64,000 nt of DNA from positions 62,001-126,000 of the forward strand of contig NZ_JAATVW010000009.1 in NCBI RefSeq assembly GCF_011947225.1, given 5' to 3'. Positions 26,106 through 34,457 of the stretch are shown here, one piece after another (positions within the stretch are counted from its first letter, which is position 1; each line of letters starts with the position of its first letter). A program made the position numbers and the translations under genes. This stretch comes from Planosporangium flavigriseum. Lineage in GTDB: Bacteria; Actinomycetota; Actinomycetes; Mycobacteriales; Micromonosporaceae. The notes beneath the pieces are model-generated. The model made no database searches and was not told the origin of the DNA. It saw nothing but the letters and a program-made list of their open reading frames with translations.

Positions 26106-26122
26106 TTGCAACAAGTTTGCAA
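26106..26122. promoter_or_regulatory. Putative XRE operator, paired TTGCAA
   Basis: TTGCAA-CAAGT-TTGCAA: two copies of the self-palindromic hexamer TTGCAA with starts 11 bp apart, about one helical turn, in the divergent promoter region between the XRE regulator and the GOLPH3-like gene. A binding site for the adjacent regulator is inferred. Confidence 0.45.
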
Positions 26123-26324
26123 TTTCGCCCTCCGGCCGATCGATAGCGTCTGGCTCGCCAGCCGGTACCAAGCCGTAATCCGTCGGATTTGGGAGGTGGA
26201 AATGAAGACGCCGGTAGGGGTCGGAGCTTCATTGGGGATGCCCGCACAAACCTCTGTACGCGAAGAGCCAAGACCGCTGACGTCTCGGGCGGTAGCGCCG
26301 GGCCAGACAAGGAGAAGCGCAGCG

Positions 26325-26993
26325 ATGACAGCCGGTCTGTCGGATGGCGGCCGCTGGTCGGACCGGCTCCACCTCGCCGATGACTTCTGGGTCATCGTCC
26401 ACAATGCTGACTCTGGCCGTCCCCGGCTCAACGAAACCAGACGTAGCCTCGGTCTCGCCGGCGCGCTCCTCGGCGAACTGGTGCTCTCCGGGCACCTCGT
26501 CATCCATGACCGGAACGTCTACATCACCGACGTGACGCCGCCGGTCGACGCCACCTCACACCTGATCCTGGAGCAGATCGTCGCCGAGTCGCAGGCTCAC
26601 CACGTACAGGTGTGGGTGAAGTTCCTCGCCGACAGCGCGGCAGCGACGATGACCGACCGGCTCATGCGCGCCGGCCTGGTCGAGCGCGAACAGCAGCGGC
26701 GGCGGCTGCGGCAGACCACTGTCGTGTACCGGCCGGTGGACCCCAATCGGGCGTACTGGCGACCGGTGCTGCTCAGGCAGGCGCTCGCCGGCAGGTACGG
26801 CCCGACGGGGTGGCCCGACATGTTCCTGGCCGGCCTGGTCGAGGCGACCGGCCTGCTGCCGGCGGTGCTGCAGGAGGACCACGCGGCCGGGCGGTCGTAC
26901 CTCGCGCACTGGCTGCCCCGGGCCGATCCGCCGTCGCTCAACGAGCTTGTGGTCGCGGTCCGGGCCCTGGTTGGCCACCGGGAGGAGGCGTGA
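26325..26993 (+). CDS. GOLPH3/VPS74 (GPP34) family protein
   Basis: 222 residues. The opening LHLADDFWVIVHNADSGRP, then SLGLAGALLGELVLSGHLVI and the helical C-terminal half are typical of bacterial GPP34 proteins, relatives of the eukaryotic phosphoinositide-binding GOLPH3. The ATG at 26325 has GGAG upstream. An in-frame ATG at 26202 has a stronger GGGAGGTGG, but the extra 41 codons have poor codon bias for this genome, so the shorter form is preferred; the choice is open. The stop overlaps the epimerase-like gene start (GTGA). In eukaryotes the family links membranes to glycosyltransferases; the bacterial role is unknown. Confidence 0.85.
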   Translation: MTAGLSDGGRWSDRLHLADDFWVIVHNADSGRPRLNETRRSLGLAGALLGELVLSGHLVIHDRNVYITDVTPPVDATSHLILEQIVAESQAHHVQVWVKFLADSAAATMTDRLMRAGLVEREQQRRRLRQTTVVYRPVDPNRAYWRPVLLRQALAGRYGPTGWPDMFLAGLVEATGLLPAVLQEDHAAGRSYLAHWLPRADPPSLNELVVAVRALVGHREEA

Positions 26994-27922
26994 CCCGCCG
27001 GGCACTGGTCACCGGTGCGGCCGGGTTCATCGGCTCGCACCTGGTCGACGCGCTGCTCATCCGCGGCTTCCAGGTCGTCGCTCTCGACCGCCGCAACGAC
27101 ACCGACAACCTCGCCGACGCCCGACGGTACCGCCAGTTCACGTTCGCCCATGCCGACCTGACCCGTGACGACCCGGGGGAGTGGGTCGCCGGCTGCGACA
27201 CGGTGTTCCACTTCGCCGCCCCGCCTGAGGATGCGCTCACCGACCACCTGACCGCCACCAGTCGGCTGCTGGACGCGTGCGAAGCCGCTGGGGTGCGCCG
27301 GTTCGTGTACGCCTCCTGCGCCAGCGTGTACGGCACGCCCGGGCCCAACCGCGAGACCGACCCGCTGGCCCCGACCACCGCCCACGGCCAGGCGATACAG
27401 ATCTCCGAGCAACTGTGCCTGTGTCGCGGCATCCCGACCGGCGCCACCATGTCCGTGGCCGCGCTGCGGTACGGCGAGGTTTACGGACCCCGTCAACACC
27501 CCACGGCGCTGATCCCGCGGATCATGCGCGCTGCCCGTACGAAAACCCCGATCGATCTGTACGGCGATGCCGGGCACCGCCAGCCCCTGTACGTCTCCGA
27601 CGCCGTCCGGGCCGCGCTCGCCGCCGCCACCGTCGAGGTACGTGAGGCGGCCGTCAACGTCGCCGGCAGCCACACCGTCGACCTCGACGAACTGGTCGCC
27701 ATCGTGCGTACCGTCACCGGCCTCCCGGTGCCCGTGTCCGGCGACCACCAGCGGTCCGACCACGCCGGGACCACCGTCGACCTGTTCAACGCCTGCTTCC
27801 TGCTGGGCTTCCGGCCCCGCATCAGCCTGCCCGACGGCCTGCGCCGCTACGGGATGGTCACCGCCGACCCGGCGAAGCGCAACGCGTCTCGCCGCCGCCG
27901 CAACGCGCCCAGATGGGGTTGA
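26990..27922 (+). CDS. NAD-dependent epimerase/dehydratase-like protein, catalytic Tyr and Lys replaced
   Basis: 310 residues, extended SDR fold. The nucleotide-binding motif TGAAGFIGSHLVDALL is intact, the next strand ends in ALDRRND, and FVYASCASVYG precedes the active-site helix. The usual YxxxK of the family should lie in TTAHGQAIQISEQLC; aligning on the following E-Q-L, the tyrosine is His and the lysine is Ile. The protein is therefore probably not a working epimerase, although it may still bind NAD and a nucleotide sugar. The GTG start overlaps the GOLPH3-like stop, with GGAGGAGG upstream, so the two products are made together. Confidence 0.85.
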   Translation: MTRRALVTGAAGFIGSHLVDALLIRGFQVVALDRRNDTDNLADARRYRQFTFAHADLTRDDPGEWVAGCDTVFHFAAPPEDALTDHLTATSRLLDACEAAGVRRFVYASCASVYGTPGPNRETDPLAPTTAHGQAIQISEQLCLCRGIPTGATMSVAALRYGEVYGPRQHPTALIPRIMRAARTKTPIDLYGDAGHRQPLYVSDAVRAALAAATVEVREAAVNVAGSHTVDLDELVAIVRTVTGLPVPVSGDHQRSDHAGTTVDLFNACFLLGFRPRISLPDGLRRYGMVTADPAKRNASRRRRNAPRWG

Positions 27923-28048
27923 CGCGGTCTTCCCGACTGCCCCGATCGGTGGAACGATCTGAACCGTGACAGCGCGCGCTGAGGTCTCGCAGGAGTCCGC
28001 TCTGGGAAGGTCAGACGTGCGGTGATGCCCCCGGGAAGGCGGTCGTGA

Positions 28049-28618
28049 ATGAGCGGCAAGGTTGTCGTGAACCGGTGTATGTCGCTTGACGGCTTCATCG
28101 CCGGCCCCGGCCATTCCATGAACTGGGGGGATGGCCGCGCTCTCGCCGACTTCGTGGCACCGGACGACTTCGCGGAGATCGCAGCGGCCACCGGCGCCAT
28201 GCTCGTCGGCCGGCGGACGTGGGAGGTAGGCGACCGGATGGAGGCCGAGAAGCCGGGCAGCGCCGACTACCCCTTCTCCGGATCCATGTTTCTCCTCACC
28301 CACAGGCCGCTGGAGCCGCCGAACCCGAACGTCACGATCCTCACCGGCGACATCGGCGAAGCGGTCGCCACGGCACTGGACGCTGCCGGCGGCAAGAACC
28401 TCGAAATCCTCGGCGCCGACGTGGCCGGCCAGTGCCTGCAGCGGGGGCTCGTCGACGAGATCCTGGTGTATGTACTGCCGGTTCTGCTCGGCGACGGCAT
28501 CCGCTTCTCGGCCCCGGGCCTTGCGAGGACAGACCTGGAACCAATCAGCAGCACGCGGTCGGGCGACGCCACCATCCTCCGCTTCCGCGTCCGCAAGCAG
28601 TCCGACCAGACTGTCTGA
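28049..28618 (+). CDS. Dihydrofolate reductase / RibD C-terminal family protein
   Basis: 189 residues. It has the family opening VVVNRCMSLDGFIAGPGHSM, then GAMLVGRRTWEVGD, and the strand-turn EILGADVAGQCLQRGLVDEI followed by VLPVLLGDGIRF. These are NADPH-dependent reductases of unknown substrate, common in actinobacteria, not the housekeeping DHFR. The ATG at 28049 is preceded by GGAAGGCGG. It is separated from the epimerase-like gene by 126 bases and stands alone. Confidence 0.88.
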   Translation: MSGKVVVNRCMSLDGFIAGPGHSMNWGDGRALADFVAPDDFAEIAAATGAMLVGRRTWEVGDRMEAEKPGSADYPFSGSMFLLTHRPLEPPNPNVTILTGDIGEAVATALDAAGGKNLEILGADVAGQCLQRGLVDEILVYVLPVLLGDGIRFSAPGLARTDLEPISSTRSGDATILRFRVRKQSDQTV

Positions 28619-28923
28619 CTGTGTGTGTCCCTAATCTGGGCTTCGCGCCGGGCCCACGCGGTTACCGGCTCTGCCGAATAGCGAATGTGTGGGCGCGCGG
28701 CCCTTGTGGTTGGCCGGCACCGCCATGATTCCGGTCGGCACCCGCGCGCAGACACGCGCTGAACGTCGATGAGCGGATGTTTCACTCTCCGGTAGTCGGC
28801 TGCGGGGCGATAGCTGCGACGCGGTGCTGGCCGGCCTGTGGTCTGGTCGACTCTGTCCGCTGATCAGGCATGGGTATCGCTGCCTTCCCATGATGGGGGC
28901 TGGGCCCGGCGTCAACGGGGCGC
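28619..28923. other. Intergenic region between convergent genes, nothing recognised
   Basis: About 305 bases between the reductase stop and the HxlR-type regulator stop. No gene, RNA or strong hairpin is seen. Confidence 0.4.
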
Positions 28924-29652
28924 TCAGGCCGGTACACCCGTGTCGGCCGCCCGGATGTGGATCGCGTCGACGTCGCCATCGGGTCGGGGTACCGAGGAGT
29001 ACATCGTGGGCTTGAACCAGGTGGGCAGCGCGCGACGCAGGGCCTCCGGTCCGTGTATCTCAAGTTCTCCGGAGCGCAGGGCATCGAGCCAGGGCAGATC
29101 GCCCAGCCATACCGCGATCAGGCAGCGCAGGCTGGTGGTCACTACCACGGCCACCTCGTGGCCTGGGTCGGTGTCGCAGACGTCGGCGTCGGTCGGAGTG
29201 ATCACCAGCCACCAGTCACGCAGTTGCGGCGCTACGGCATGGAACCGGAACTGGACCACGGTGCGTCGGTCCGGCACGGCGGCGTGCTCGATGTTGCGGT
29301 GCATGTCCCACAGCAGCAGCTTCGGGTCGAGGTCCTGGTCGCCGAGCTCGCCGATCCAGCGGACGCCCCAGGCGCCGAGCGCCATGACGATCGGCTCGAG
29401 CTCTCGCCCAGCCGGAGTCAACAGGTACCGGACCTCGGTGCCCTCCGGTCGCCGCTCCACGACGCCCGCGTTGACCAGTTGATGCAGCCGTTTCGACAAC
29501 AGCGAGGGCGACATCCGCGGCAGGCCGCGGCGCAGCTCGTTGAAGTGGTGGCTGCCGGCGATCAGCTCTCGAATGACGAGCATCGTCCAGCGCTCGTCGA
29601 GTAGCTCCATGGCTTTGGCTACCGGGCAGAACTGATGGTACGAGCGTCCCAT
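28924..29652 (-). CDS. HxlR family regulator with C-terminal SCP2-like domain
   Basis: 242 residues. The N-terminal winged helix is HxlR-type (CPVAKAMELLDERWTMLVIR, HFNELRRGLPRMSPSLLSKR, NAGVVERRPEG). Residues from about 120 on form a sterol-carrier-protein-2-like domain, ending in LDALRSGELEIHGPEALRRA, which in such fusions may sense a hydrophobic ligand. It is divergent from the methyltransferase gene at 29763 with a 17-bp dyad between them. Confidence 0.88.
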   Translation of the reverse strand: MGRSYHQFCPVAKAMELLDERWTMLVIRELIAGSHHFNELRRGLPRMSPSLLSKRLHQLVNAGVVERRPEGTEVRYLLTPAGRELEPIVMALGAWGVRWIGELGDQDLDPKLLLWDMHRNIEHAAVPDRRTVVQFRFHAVAPQLRDWWLVITPTDADVCDTDPGHEVAVVVTTSLRCLIAVWLGDLPWLDALRSGELEIHGPEALRRALPTWFKPTMYSSVPRPDGDVDAIHIRAADTGVPA

Positions 29653-29686
29653 GCGGTGACGGTAGGCCGATGGCGGCGGCCGGTCG

Positions 29687-29703
29687 AGTACAGATGCAGT
29701 ACT
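29687..29703. promoter_or_regulatory. Putative HxlR operator (AGTAC-N7-GTACT)
   Basis: A perfect 5-bp inverted repeat with a 7-base spacer lies in the 110-base divergent region between the HxlR-type regulator and the methyltransferase. The geometry fits a dimeric winged-helix site; assignment is by position only. Confidence 0.45.
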
Positions 29704-29762
29704 AGGCCGGCTCCGTCACCGCTCCTAGGGTCGATATCGGACAACGCGATGGGAGGACGGCG

Positions 29763-30599
29763 ATGACCGCACCGATGGACGCGCTCGAGGCAGACCGGGC
29801 GCTCAAGACCAGGCACCGCGCGATGTGGGCGCTCGGGGACTATCCAGCGGTCGCCGCCGAGGTCATCCCTGCAGTCGGTCGGGTGCTGGTGGAGGCGTGC
29901 GGGGTCGGGCCGGGTCAGCGAGTCCTGGACGTCGCGGCCGGGTCGGGCAACGCGGCCATCCCGGCGGCGCTGGCTGGCGGGGAGGTGGTGGCCAGCGACC
30001 TGACGCCGGAACTGCTGGAGGCCGGCCAGCGCGTAGGGGCGCAACACGGCGCGCAACTACAGTGGCGCCAAGCCGATGCCGAGGCGTTACCGTTCGCCAC
30101 CGGCGAGTTCGACGTCGTCATGTCGTGCCTCGGAGTCATGTTCGCGCCGCACCATCAAACCAGCGCAGACGAGCTTGTCAGGGTAACCCGTCCAGGGGGC
30201 GTCATCGGGCTACTCAACTGGACTCCTGAGGGGTTCATCGGGCAGATGTTCGCCGTCATGAAGCCGTACGCCGCGCCCCCGCCGGCCGGCGCGCAGCCGC
30301 CGCCATTGTGGGGTAACGAGGACTACGTCAGTGCCCTCCTCGGCGACCGGGTCACCGATGTCACCGCACAGCGGAAGACCGTCCGCGTGGATCGGTTCCC
30401 CACGGCGGAGGCGTTCCGCGACTTCTTCAAGAGCCGCTACGGGCCGACCATCGCCACGTACCGCAACATCGCGGAACATCCCGAACGTGTCGACGCCCTG
30501 GACCATGAGCTAGCTGAACTTGCCCGCCGACACGACCGCGGTGCAGGAGCGATGGATTGGGAGTACCTGCTGTTCACCGCTCATAAGGCGCGGTCGTAG
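29763..30599 (+). CDS. Class I SAM-dependent methyltransferase (UbiE/Methyltransf_11 type)
   Basis: 278 residues. Motif I is VLDVAAGSGNAAIPAA, the acidic end of strand two is ASDLTPELLEAG, motif II-like is WRQADAEALPFATGEFDVV, and the post-core includes ELVRVTRPGGVIGLLNWTP, all UbiE-like. The ATG follows GGGAGGAC. Small-molecule methylation is likely; the substrate is unknown. Paired with the divergent HxlR-SCP2 regulator. Confidence 0.9.
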   Translation: MTAPMDALEADRALKTRHRAMWALGDYPAVAAEVIPAVGRVLVEACGVGPGQRVLDVAAGSGNAAIPAALAGGEVVASDLTPELLEAGQRVGAQHGAQLQWRQADAEALPFATGEFDVVMSCLGVMFAPHHQTSADELVRVTRPGGVIGLLNWTPEGFIGQMFAVMKPYAAPPPAGAQPPPLWGNEDYVSALLGDRVTDVTAQRKTVRVDRFPTAEAFRDFFKSRYGPTIATYRNIAEHPERVDALDHELAELARRHDRGAGAMDWEYLLFTAHKARS

Positions 30600-30680
30600 C
30601 ACCAGTAGATAAGAAGCCGAATTGAGGACGTTGCTTTGGGGGGAGTGGCCGGGTTGTTCGGTTCCGTCGTCGACCGCGTA

Positions 30681-30720
30681 CCGCTGCCGGGTGAGCTGGT
30701 GTGTGGTCACCCGGCAGCGG
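30681..30720. terminator. Bidirectional terminator between convergent genes
   Basis: A perfect 14-bp stem (30681-30694 with 30707-30720) and a 12-base loop fill most of the gap between the methyltransferase and alpha/beta hydrolase stop codons. No T-tract. Confidence 0.75.
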
Positions 30721-30723
30721 CGG

Positions 30724-31473
30724 TTACGCCGTCAGCCGCGCCTGGTGCAGGATTGCGGCCAGCTCGATCGGTCGGCTGAGCATCGGCCAATGCCAGGTCG
30801 GCAGTTCCTCGTAGCGCCACGCGTCGCCGGCCATGTGGCGGTACAGCGGCATTGTCGCGGCCATCCCCTGCACCTGCGCGGCGGTGAAGCTCGACAGCAC
30901 GCCGAGTCTGGGCAGCTTCTCCCACGCCCCGGTCAGCCGGACCGGTGCGGTGGCGGTCGCCCACGGCTGGTCGATCGACCGCTCGCGCAGCAGCGTGACG
31001 ATCGAGTCATCCACGTCGGGCACGTCGGCGGCCAAGTCGGCCCAGGGCGGCGGCGGCAGCCGCCACCCGTCACCGTGGTCGGCCACCAATGCCGCGTTGC
31101 GCTCGCGCTCGGCCGGCGGGGTGAACTCGACCTGGGCCACCCCGTCGGGCAGCGGGCCGGTGTCGACATAGACCAGCTGGGCGACGCGGTCGGTGACGCG
31201 GTCGGCGGCCGCGGTGACGACGCTACCGGCGTAGCTGTGCCCGACGAGGACCACGTCGCGAAGGTTCTCGTAGCGCAGGAGGTTGACCACGTCGGTGACG
31301 TGGACGTCGAAGTCGGTGTCGGGACGGGCCAGGTGAGCGCGCTCCCCGAGGCCCGTCAGGCTGATCGGGTACACGTCGTGGCCGTGCCGGCGTAGTTCAG
31401 CGGCCGTCGAACGCCAGGCCCAGGCGCCGAGCCAGAACCCGGGGACCAGTACGAATGTCGTCATGCGCGGCAC
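30724..31473 (-). CDS. Alpha/beta hydrolase (MES/HNL-like esterase)
   Basis: 249 residues. The opening FVLVPGFWLGAWAW, the loop ISLTGLGERAHL, and the nucleophile elbow VLVGHSYAGSVV match the methylesterase / hydroxynitrile-lyase-like group of hydrolases. The catalytic His is expected in the C-terminal LPTWHWPM segment. Two ATGs three codons apart can start the protein. It is divergent, by 47 bases, from the WYL regulator at 31521, which probably controls it. Confidence 0.87.
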   Translation of the reverse strand: MPRMTTFVLVPGFWLGAWAWRSTAAELRRHGHDVYPISLTGLGERAHLARPDTDFDVHVTDVVNLLRYENLRDVVLVGHSYAGSVVTAAADRVTDRVAQLVYVDTGPLPDGVAQVEFTPPAERERNAALVADHGDGWRLPPPPWADLAADVPDVDDSIVTLLRERSIDQPWATATAPVRLTGAWEKLPRLGVLSSFTAAQVQGMAATMPLYRHMAGDAWRYEELPTWHWPMLSRPIELAAILHQARLTA

Positions 31474-31520
31474 GCTACGGTCAATACCGGACAGTTTCCG
31501 CCCGGATTAGGAGGACTGCT

Positions 31521-32483
31521 TTGGCCAGGCCGACAGCGCGGGTACTGGCCCTGCTGGAGATCCTCCAGTCGGGCGGCGCATTCAGCGTCGCCGACCTGGC
31601 CCGCCGGCTCGGCGTCGACGAGCGCACCGTCCGCCGCTACACGACCCACCTCCTTGACCTGGGCATCCCGGTCGAGGCGCGCCGTGGCCGCTACGGCGGG
31701 TACCGGCTCGCGCCCGGATACAAGTTGCCGCCGCTCATGCTCACCGACGAGGAGGCGGTCGCCATCGTCCTCGGCCTTGCCGCCGGGCGCCGCGCGGGAC
31801 TGGTCACAGCCGACCACACGGCCACCGAGAGCGCCACCGCCAAGCTGCGCCGGGTACTGCCAGCCGCCCTTGCCCGGCGCATCGACGCCCTACTGGCCAC
31901 CATGGACGTCACCGGACCGGTCCGGCAACAAGCCCCACCCGGCATCGAGGTGCTGCTGGTGCTCGCCGAGGCGGCCCGCGACCGACACCCGGTACAGCTG
32001 ACGTACACCACCTGGCATGGCCGCTCCAGTGAACGCGGCCTCGACCCGTACGGGCTGGTCTTCCACAACGGCCGCTGGTACGTCACCGGTCGCGACCACT
32101 CCAGCGGATCCGTGCGGACATTCCGACTCGACCGCATCGGCGCCATCGGCGCTACCGACGGGGCGTTCGAGGTACCGGCCGGGTTCGACCCCACCGGACA
32201 CGTCCTTGCCGGCCTGGCCTCGGTGCCCTACGCCCACGACGTCTCGGTCCTGCTGCACACCAGCCTCGCCCAGGCACGGCGGCGGATCCCTCCATCGGTC
32301 GGCACACTCACAGAGGTCCCCAACGGAGTGCGGCTGACCACCCGAGCCGAACACCTCGACGGCGCCGCCCAGATGTTGGCCGGGCTCGGCTGGCCCTTCA
32401 CCATCGAACGGCCCACCGAACTCAGAGCCGAGGTGCGCGCCCTGGCCGCCCGCCTACTCACCCACGCAGACGCAGGCGAGTAG
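31521..32483 (+). CDS. WYL-domain transcriptional regulator (YafY-like)
   Basis: 320 residues. The N-terminal HTH_11 domain reads RVLALLEILQSGGAFSVADL and then RRLGVDERTVRRYTTHLLD with the wing RRGRYGGYRLAPGYKLPP. A WYL domain follows (YTTWHGRSSERGLDPYGLV, RWYVTGRDHSSG, FRLDRI) and a C-terminal WCX region. The TTG at 31521 is chosen because AGGAGG lies seven bases upstream and it gives the conserved N-terminus. Likely ligand-responsive control of the divergent hydrolase. Confidence 0.9.
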   Translation: MARPTARVLALLEILQSGGAFSVADLARRLGVDERTVRRYTTHLLDLGIPVEARRGRYGGYRLAPGYKLPPLMLTDEEAVAIVLGLAAGRRAGLVTADHTATESATAKLRRVLPAALARRIDALLATMDVTGPVRQQAPPGIEVLLVLAEAARDRHPVQLTYTTWHGRSSERGLDPYGLVFHNGRWYVTGRDHSSGSVRTFRLDRIGAIGATDGAFEVPAGFDPTGHVLAGLASVPYAHDVSVLLHTSLAQARRRIPPSVGTLTEVPNGVRLTTRAEHLDGAAQMLAGLGWPFTIERPTELRAEVRALAARLLTHADAGE

Positions 32484-32523
32484 ACCGCCACAGCGGCCCG
32501 TCGACGTTGGTAAGCCGGGCAGT

Positions 32524-32772
32524 ATGAAACATCCGCTCTTGCCGCAGATAGGTTGGGGTTCCGGTGGCGACCGCTGGCAGCGCACCGTCGAGTCCGATCT
32601 CCAGGTGTTTATACGCTGGTGTGACCAGGTCGGGGTCGACGTACTGACTGCGCGGCGAGTCGACATCGAGCTGTTCGTTCGCTGGCTGCAAGAGGTGCGG
32701 CGGTTCAGATCGCCGCCTACATGGCCTCCGGAACATGAGATGGCCGCAGCACTCGTCCGACTCTGGCGATGA
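32524..32772 (+). pseudogene. Truncated tyrosine recombinase/integrase (N-terminal SAM-like domain only)
   Basis: 82 codons. VESDLQVFIRWCDQVGVDVL and RRVDIELFVRWLQEVRRF are the core-DNA-binding (SAM-like) domain of phage-type integrases. After RRF the family sequence stops and is replaced by unrelated residues ending in LVRLWR. No catalytic domain (R..HxxR..Y) follows. It is the remnant of a former mobile element in this patchwork region. Confidence 0.6.
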
Positions 32773-32971
32773 GCGGACGTTGCCGTCAGCCGGGCGAGAG
32801 CGGCGTGGGCGTCTCGGCGGATCGTAGAGTGTGGCAAACGAAGAGTCGTTCCAGCGCGGGTCGATCAGGGGCGGAGGCCGGCTACGTGTCCGGATGGGCG
32901 TCGGGTAAGCGTCCGGCGCTCAGCAGACCGTCCAGCCGATCACGAACCACGGCATTCCGCCGGCTGCCCGG

Positions 32972-33712
32972 TTACCGGGCCGTCTGGATCCAGTCCTGGT
33001 AGTGCGTGGGTGCCAGGTGTGCGTCCGGGCCTGCGATGAGCACGTCACCGGTGACGCCCGCGAACATGCCGGCCTTGTCGTCGGTGATGACGGTCCGGTT
33101 GTCCTGCTGTGCCGCCAGGGTGACCCTGCCGAGTTCGTCGAGGGGGAAGACATCCGGGCCGGCAATGTTGCGGATGCCTCGCAGCGGCGTGCCGGTGGAG
33201 ACGTCGACGACCGCGTCGACGACGTCCGCAGCGGCGATCGGCTGAAGGCGGGTAGAGGGCAGGCGAACGGTGGTGTCGTCGGAGGTCCAGAACACGACCG
33301 CGTCCATGAACTCGAAGAACTGGGTGGAACGCACGATGGAGTACGGCGTGGGCCCCTGGCGGAGCAGGTCCTCCTGCAAGGCCTTGGCACGGTAGTAGTC
33401 CAGCTGGGGCACCTGGTCCACACCGACAATCGAGAGGATCACCTGGTGCCGGACACCGGCGCGCTCTCCGGCGGCCAGCAGGTTGTTCATGGAGGTGCGG
33501 AAGAAGTCCAGGGACGCCTCGTCGAATGTCGGCGAGTTCGCCAGGTTGACCACGACCTCGGCGCCTTCTAGGGCCTGGTCCAGACCCTTCCCCGTGATCA
33601 GGTCGACGCCGGTGGACGGTGCCGCGGGGACGGCCTCGTGTCCGGCCGCGGTCAGCTTCTGGACCACCTGCGAGCCGATCAGTCCGGTACCGCCGATGAC
33701 GGTGAGCTTCAT
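32972..33712 (-). CDS. NmrA-like atypical SDR, NAD(P)-binding protein
   Basis: 246 residues from the ATG at 33712, with AAAGGTGAGAG upstream. The dinucleotide motif is VIGGTGLIGSQVVQ. Then come GAEVVVNLANSPTFDE, VILSIVGVDQVPQLDYYRAK and PYSIVRSTQFFEF, typical of the atypical SDR group that includes NmrA-like redox sensors and azoreductase-like enzymes. The upstream 275-base gap carries a tandem copy of a 19-bp sequence containing CTGTACAG. No direct regulator neighbour is seen. Confidence 0.88.
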   Translation of the reverse strand: MKLTVIGGTGLIGSQVVQKLTAAGHEAVPAAPSTGVDLITGKGLDQALEGAEVVVNLANSPTFDEASLDFFRTSMNNLLAAGERAGVRHQVILSIVGVDQVPQLDYYRAKALQEDLLRQGPTPYSIVRSTQFFEFMDAVVFWTSDDTTVRLPSTRLQPIAAADVVDAVVDVSTGTPLRGIRNIAGPDVFPLDELGRVTLAAQQDNRTVITDDKAGMFAGVTGDVLIAGPDAHLAPTHYQDWIQTAR

Positions 33713-33787
33713 GGCTCTCACCTTTCCAATAACCGGTGCCTCAATCCCAGGAAGAACTCGCCCAGATCGCATACGCGCCCCTGCCGG

Positions 33788-33826
33788 TCGCTGTACAGCC
33801 ATCCGTGTCGCTGTACAGCCATCCGT
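33788..33826. repeat. Tandem 19-bp repeat with palindromic core, possible operator
   Basis: The 19-mer TCGCTGTACAGCCATCCGT occurs at 33788-33806 and again at 33808-33826, a 20-bp period, with a further partial TACAGCC after it. Each copy contains the palindrome CTGTACAG. Two face-aligned palindromes two helical turns apart, upstream of the SDR gene at 33712, suggest a cooperative regulator site. The rest of the gap 33713-33987 holds no recognised gene. Confidence 0.5.
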
Positions 33827-33987
33827 ACAGCCAAGCCGGCCGACAGATCGAGCAGGTCAGCAGGCGTAGTCGACGAATCCGCGGTGACCTGCGAGTACTG
33901 CGGCGCGCGCCGGGAAGGCTTCGCGTAGCGCGGCTGATCCACGAAACGCTATGCGACGCCTATCCGAAGTGCTCCCGGGCGTACCGC

Positions 33988-34374
33988 TCAGCCGGCTACC
34001 GGGGTGGGCGTGCCGGTATGGGTGGCCAGGTCGTCGCTGGCGTGGTCGGGAAGGTCTCGGTCGGTGTGGTCGGCGTGGAACAACGCCTCGTTCAGCAGCG
34101 CGCGGACGTGGACGTCGGCGGCGGAGTAGTACACGAAAGTGCCCTCGCGGCGGCCGCGGACCAGGCCGGCCAGGCGCAGCTTGGCCAGGTGCTGGCTGAC
34201 GGCGGTGGGGGCGGCGCCGACCAGCTCGGCCAGGCACGCCACCGACGACTCGCCCTGCAACAGCGCCCACAGGATCTTGATGCGGGTCGGGTCGGCGAGC
34301 AGTCGGAAGCCCTCGGCGGCGAGGTGGACCTGCTCGTCGTTGGGCATCTGGAAGTCCGGCAGCGAGCTATGCAC
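33988..34374 (-). CDS. ArsR/SmtB family metalloregulator
   Basis: 128 residues. The winged helix is FRLLADPTRIKILWALLQGE, then VACLAELVGAAPTAVSQHLA and GLVRGRREGTFVYYSAADVH. The C-terminal part (FHADHTDRDLPDHASDDLATH) is rich in His and Asp, as in KmtR/NmtR-like sensors of Ni, Co or Zn, while a cysteine metal site is absent apart from the Cys in VACLAE. It is divergent from a P1B-4 metal-exporting ATPase and a clear 22-bp operator lies between them. Confidence 0.92.
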   Translation of the reverse strand: MHSSLPDFQMPNDEQVHLAAEGFRLLADPTRIKILWALLQGESSVACLAELVGAAPTAVSQHLAKLRLAGLVRGRREGTFVYYSAADVHVRALLNEALFHADHTDRDLPDHASDDLATHTGTPTPVAG

Positions 34375-34423
34375 GCGCCCAGCCTAACGTGAACATCTCT
34401 ATTCGTCTGCCTAGCTGCTTGGC

Positions 34424-34445
34424 TACCTGCGTGAGTACGCAGGTA
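34424..34445. promoter_or_regulatory. Probable ArsR operator
   Basis: TACCTGCGT-GAGT-ACGCAGGTA is a perfect 9-4-9 inverted repeat in the region between the divergent ArsR regulator and the metal ATPase. It ends 12 bases before the GTG at 34458, so a bound repressor would block the ATPase promoter or start. Confidence 0.7.
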
Positions 34446-34457
34446 TTGTGGCTCGGT

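Noticed and set aside
33638-33928. Frame ending in CEYCGARREGFA, possible zinc-ribbon fragment
   Set aside because: Only the last dozen residues look protein-like; the remainder is antisense to the SDR gene and across the tandem repeat.
34389-34457. Upstream GTG as the start of the metal ATPase
   Set aside because: It would place the ArsR operator inside the coding region and adds residues without family homology.
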